Below, piece by piece: positions 6,102-6,260 of a DNA stretch of 6,260 nucleotides; the first letter of the stretch is position 1; every line of letters begins with the position of its first letter. The stretch is taken from NCBI RefSeq assembly GCF_000720175.1, contig NZ_JOIX01000145.1, forward strand, positions 1-6,260. The letters are read 5' to 3'. The notes under the pieces are model-generated. The model was not told where the DNA came from. It worked only from the letters and a program-made list of their open reading frames with translations, and did not search any database. Position numbers and translations under genes: made by a program. This DNA is from Streptomyces sp. NRRL S-337 (GTDB lineage Bacteria > Actinomycetota > Actinomycetes > Streptomycetales > Streptomycetaceae).

Positions 6102-6152
6102 GGCGCTCTCCTGTGAGCCGTGAGCTTTTCGCTCGCTCCGCCGGCGCGGCGG

Positions 6153-6182
6153 ATCGTTGTCGTGCGCATCCGATCCTGTCAC
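6153..6182 (-). promoter_or_regulatory. Candidate promoter of the FdhF/YdeP-family gene
   Basis: On the minus strand GTGACA (6177-6182) resembles the -35 consensus. After 18 bases it is followed by AACGAT (6153-6158), which matches four of six positions of the actinomycete -10 TAGGAT. A 6-base inverted repeat, GGATCG (6151-6156) and CGATCC (6171-6176), overlaps the element and could be a regulator site. The distance to the start codon is about 50 bases. The elements are plausible but not strong, and the upstream DNA is cut off by the contig end at 6206. Confidence 0.3.
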
Positions 6183-6206
6183 GGACCGGGGCGGGCGGTG
6201 TAGGGG

Positions 6207-6260
6207 CTGTCTCTTATACACATCTCCGAGCCCACGAGACGGACTCCTATCTCGTATGCC
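6207..6260 (+). other. Illumina Nextera adapter contamination (not genomic)
   Basis: Bases 6207-6225 are CTGTCTCTTATACACATCT, the 19-base Tn5 mosaic end as it appears in read-through of Nextera libraries. Next comes CCGAGCCCACGAGAC (6226-6240), the read-2 side adapter. GGACTCCT (6241-6248) is an i7 index that I recognise as N705, and ATCTCGTATGCC (6249-6260) is the start of the P7 flow-cell sequence. The order of parts is exactly that of the commercial adapter, so this is untrimmed library sequence at a contig end. Translating across it gives the artefact peptide YKRQ at the front of the longest open frame of the oxidoreductase. Confidence 0.98.

Noticed and set aside
3768..6116. Very long open frame on the plus strand opposite the oxidoreductase gene (and similar ones at 380-1396 and 1439-2914)
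   Set aside because: These are mirror frames of GC-rich genes. The translations are low-complexity Gly/Ala/Val/Glu/Asp strings with no family motifs, while the minus-strand frames encode clear known proteins.
1..6206. CRISPR arrays, tRNA or rRNA genes, insertion sequences, defence or toxin-antitoxin genes
   Set aside because: I looked for these and saw no repeat-spacer pattern, RNA gene signature, transposase motif or small paired genes.
6102..6221. N-terminal extension of the oxidoreductase starting at 6221
   Set aside because: Its first codons come from the Nextera adapter, and the ATG at 6101 has a good ribosome binding site and a sensible family length.
6207..6225. Tn5 mosaic end as a sign of a natural transposon insertion
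   Set aside because: It is followed directly by synthetic adapter, index and P7 sequence, so it comes from tagmentation library preparation and not from a mobile element.

Overview
The base composition (very high GC, C/G at almost every third codon position), GTG starts with AGGAG-type ribosome binding sites, and the gene content all point to a Streptomyces or closely related actinomycete. Every gene I can support lies on the minus strand, so the window reads biologically from right to left. The last 54 bases (6207-6260) are not genomic. They are an untrimmed Illumina Nextera adapter with its index, so the real DNA stops at 6206, which is probably a contig end of a draft assembly.

Layout in reading order (right to left): (1) 6207-6260, sequencing adapter. 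(2) 3816-6101, a complete FdhF/YdeP-family molybdopterin oxidoreductase (761 aa), with a short upstream region holding a weak promoter candidate and a strong 11-bp stem hairpin just after its stop. (3) 3210-3683, a complete 157-aa hotdog acyl-CoA thioesterase. A perfect 16-bp palindrome of TetR-operator type lies upstream of it (3746-3761) and a good intrinsic terminator lies downstream (3145-3176). (4) 2747-3209, a 463-base non-coding stretch that forms the upstream region of the transporter operon. (5) 1511-2746, 446-1375 and 1-440 are livK, livH and the start of livM: the lipoprotein receptor and the two membrane permeases of a branched-chain amino acid (HAAT family) ABC importer. The ATPase genes livG and livF would be expected beyond the left edge.

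The three liv genes form one functional unit. LivK captures leucine, isoleucine, valine or a related ligand outside the membrane, and LivH with LivM forms the channel. A perfect 14-bp stem hairpin between livK and livH probably sets a higher level of receptor than of permease. livM carries a membrane-spanning N-terminal extension and does not start directly with the canonical LivM domain. The thioesterase and the oxidoreductase each look like separate transcription units.

I see no previously undescribed multi-gene system here. The items most worth a second look are the adapter contamination, the palindrome in front of the thioesterase, the structured livK leader, the livK-livH hairpin, the livM extension and the incomplete cysteine set of the oxidoreductase.
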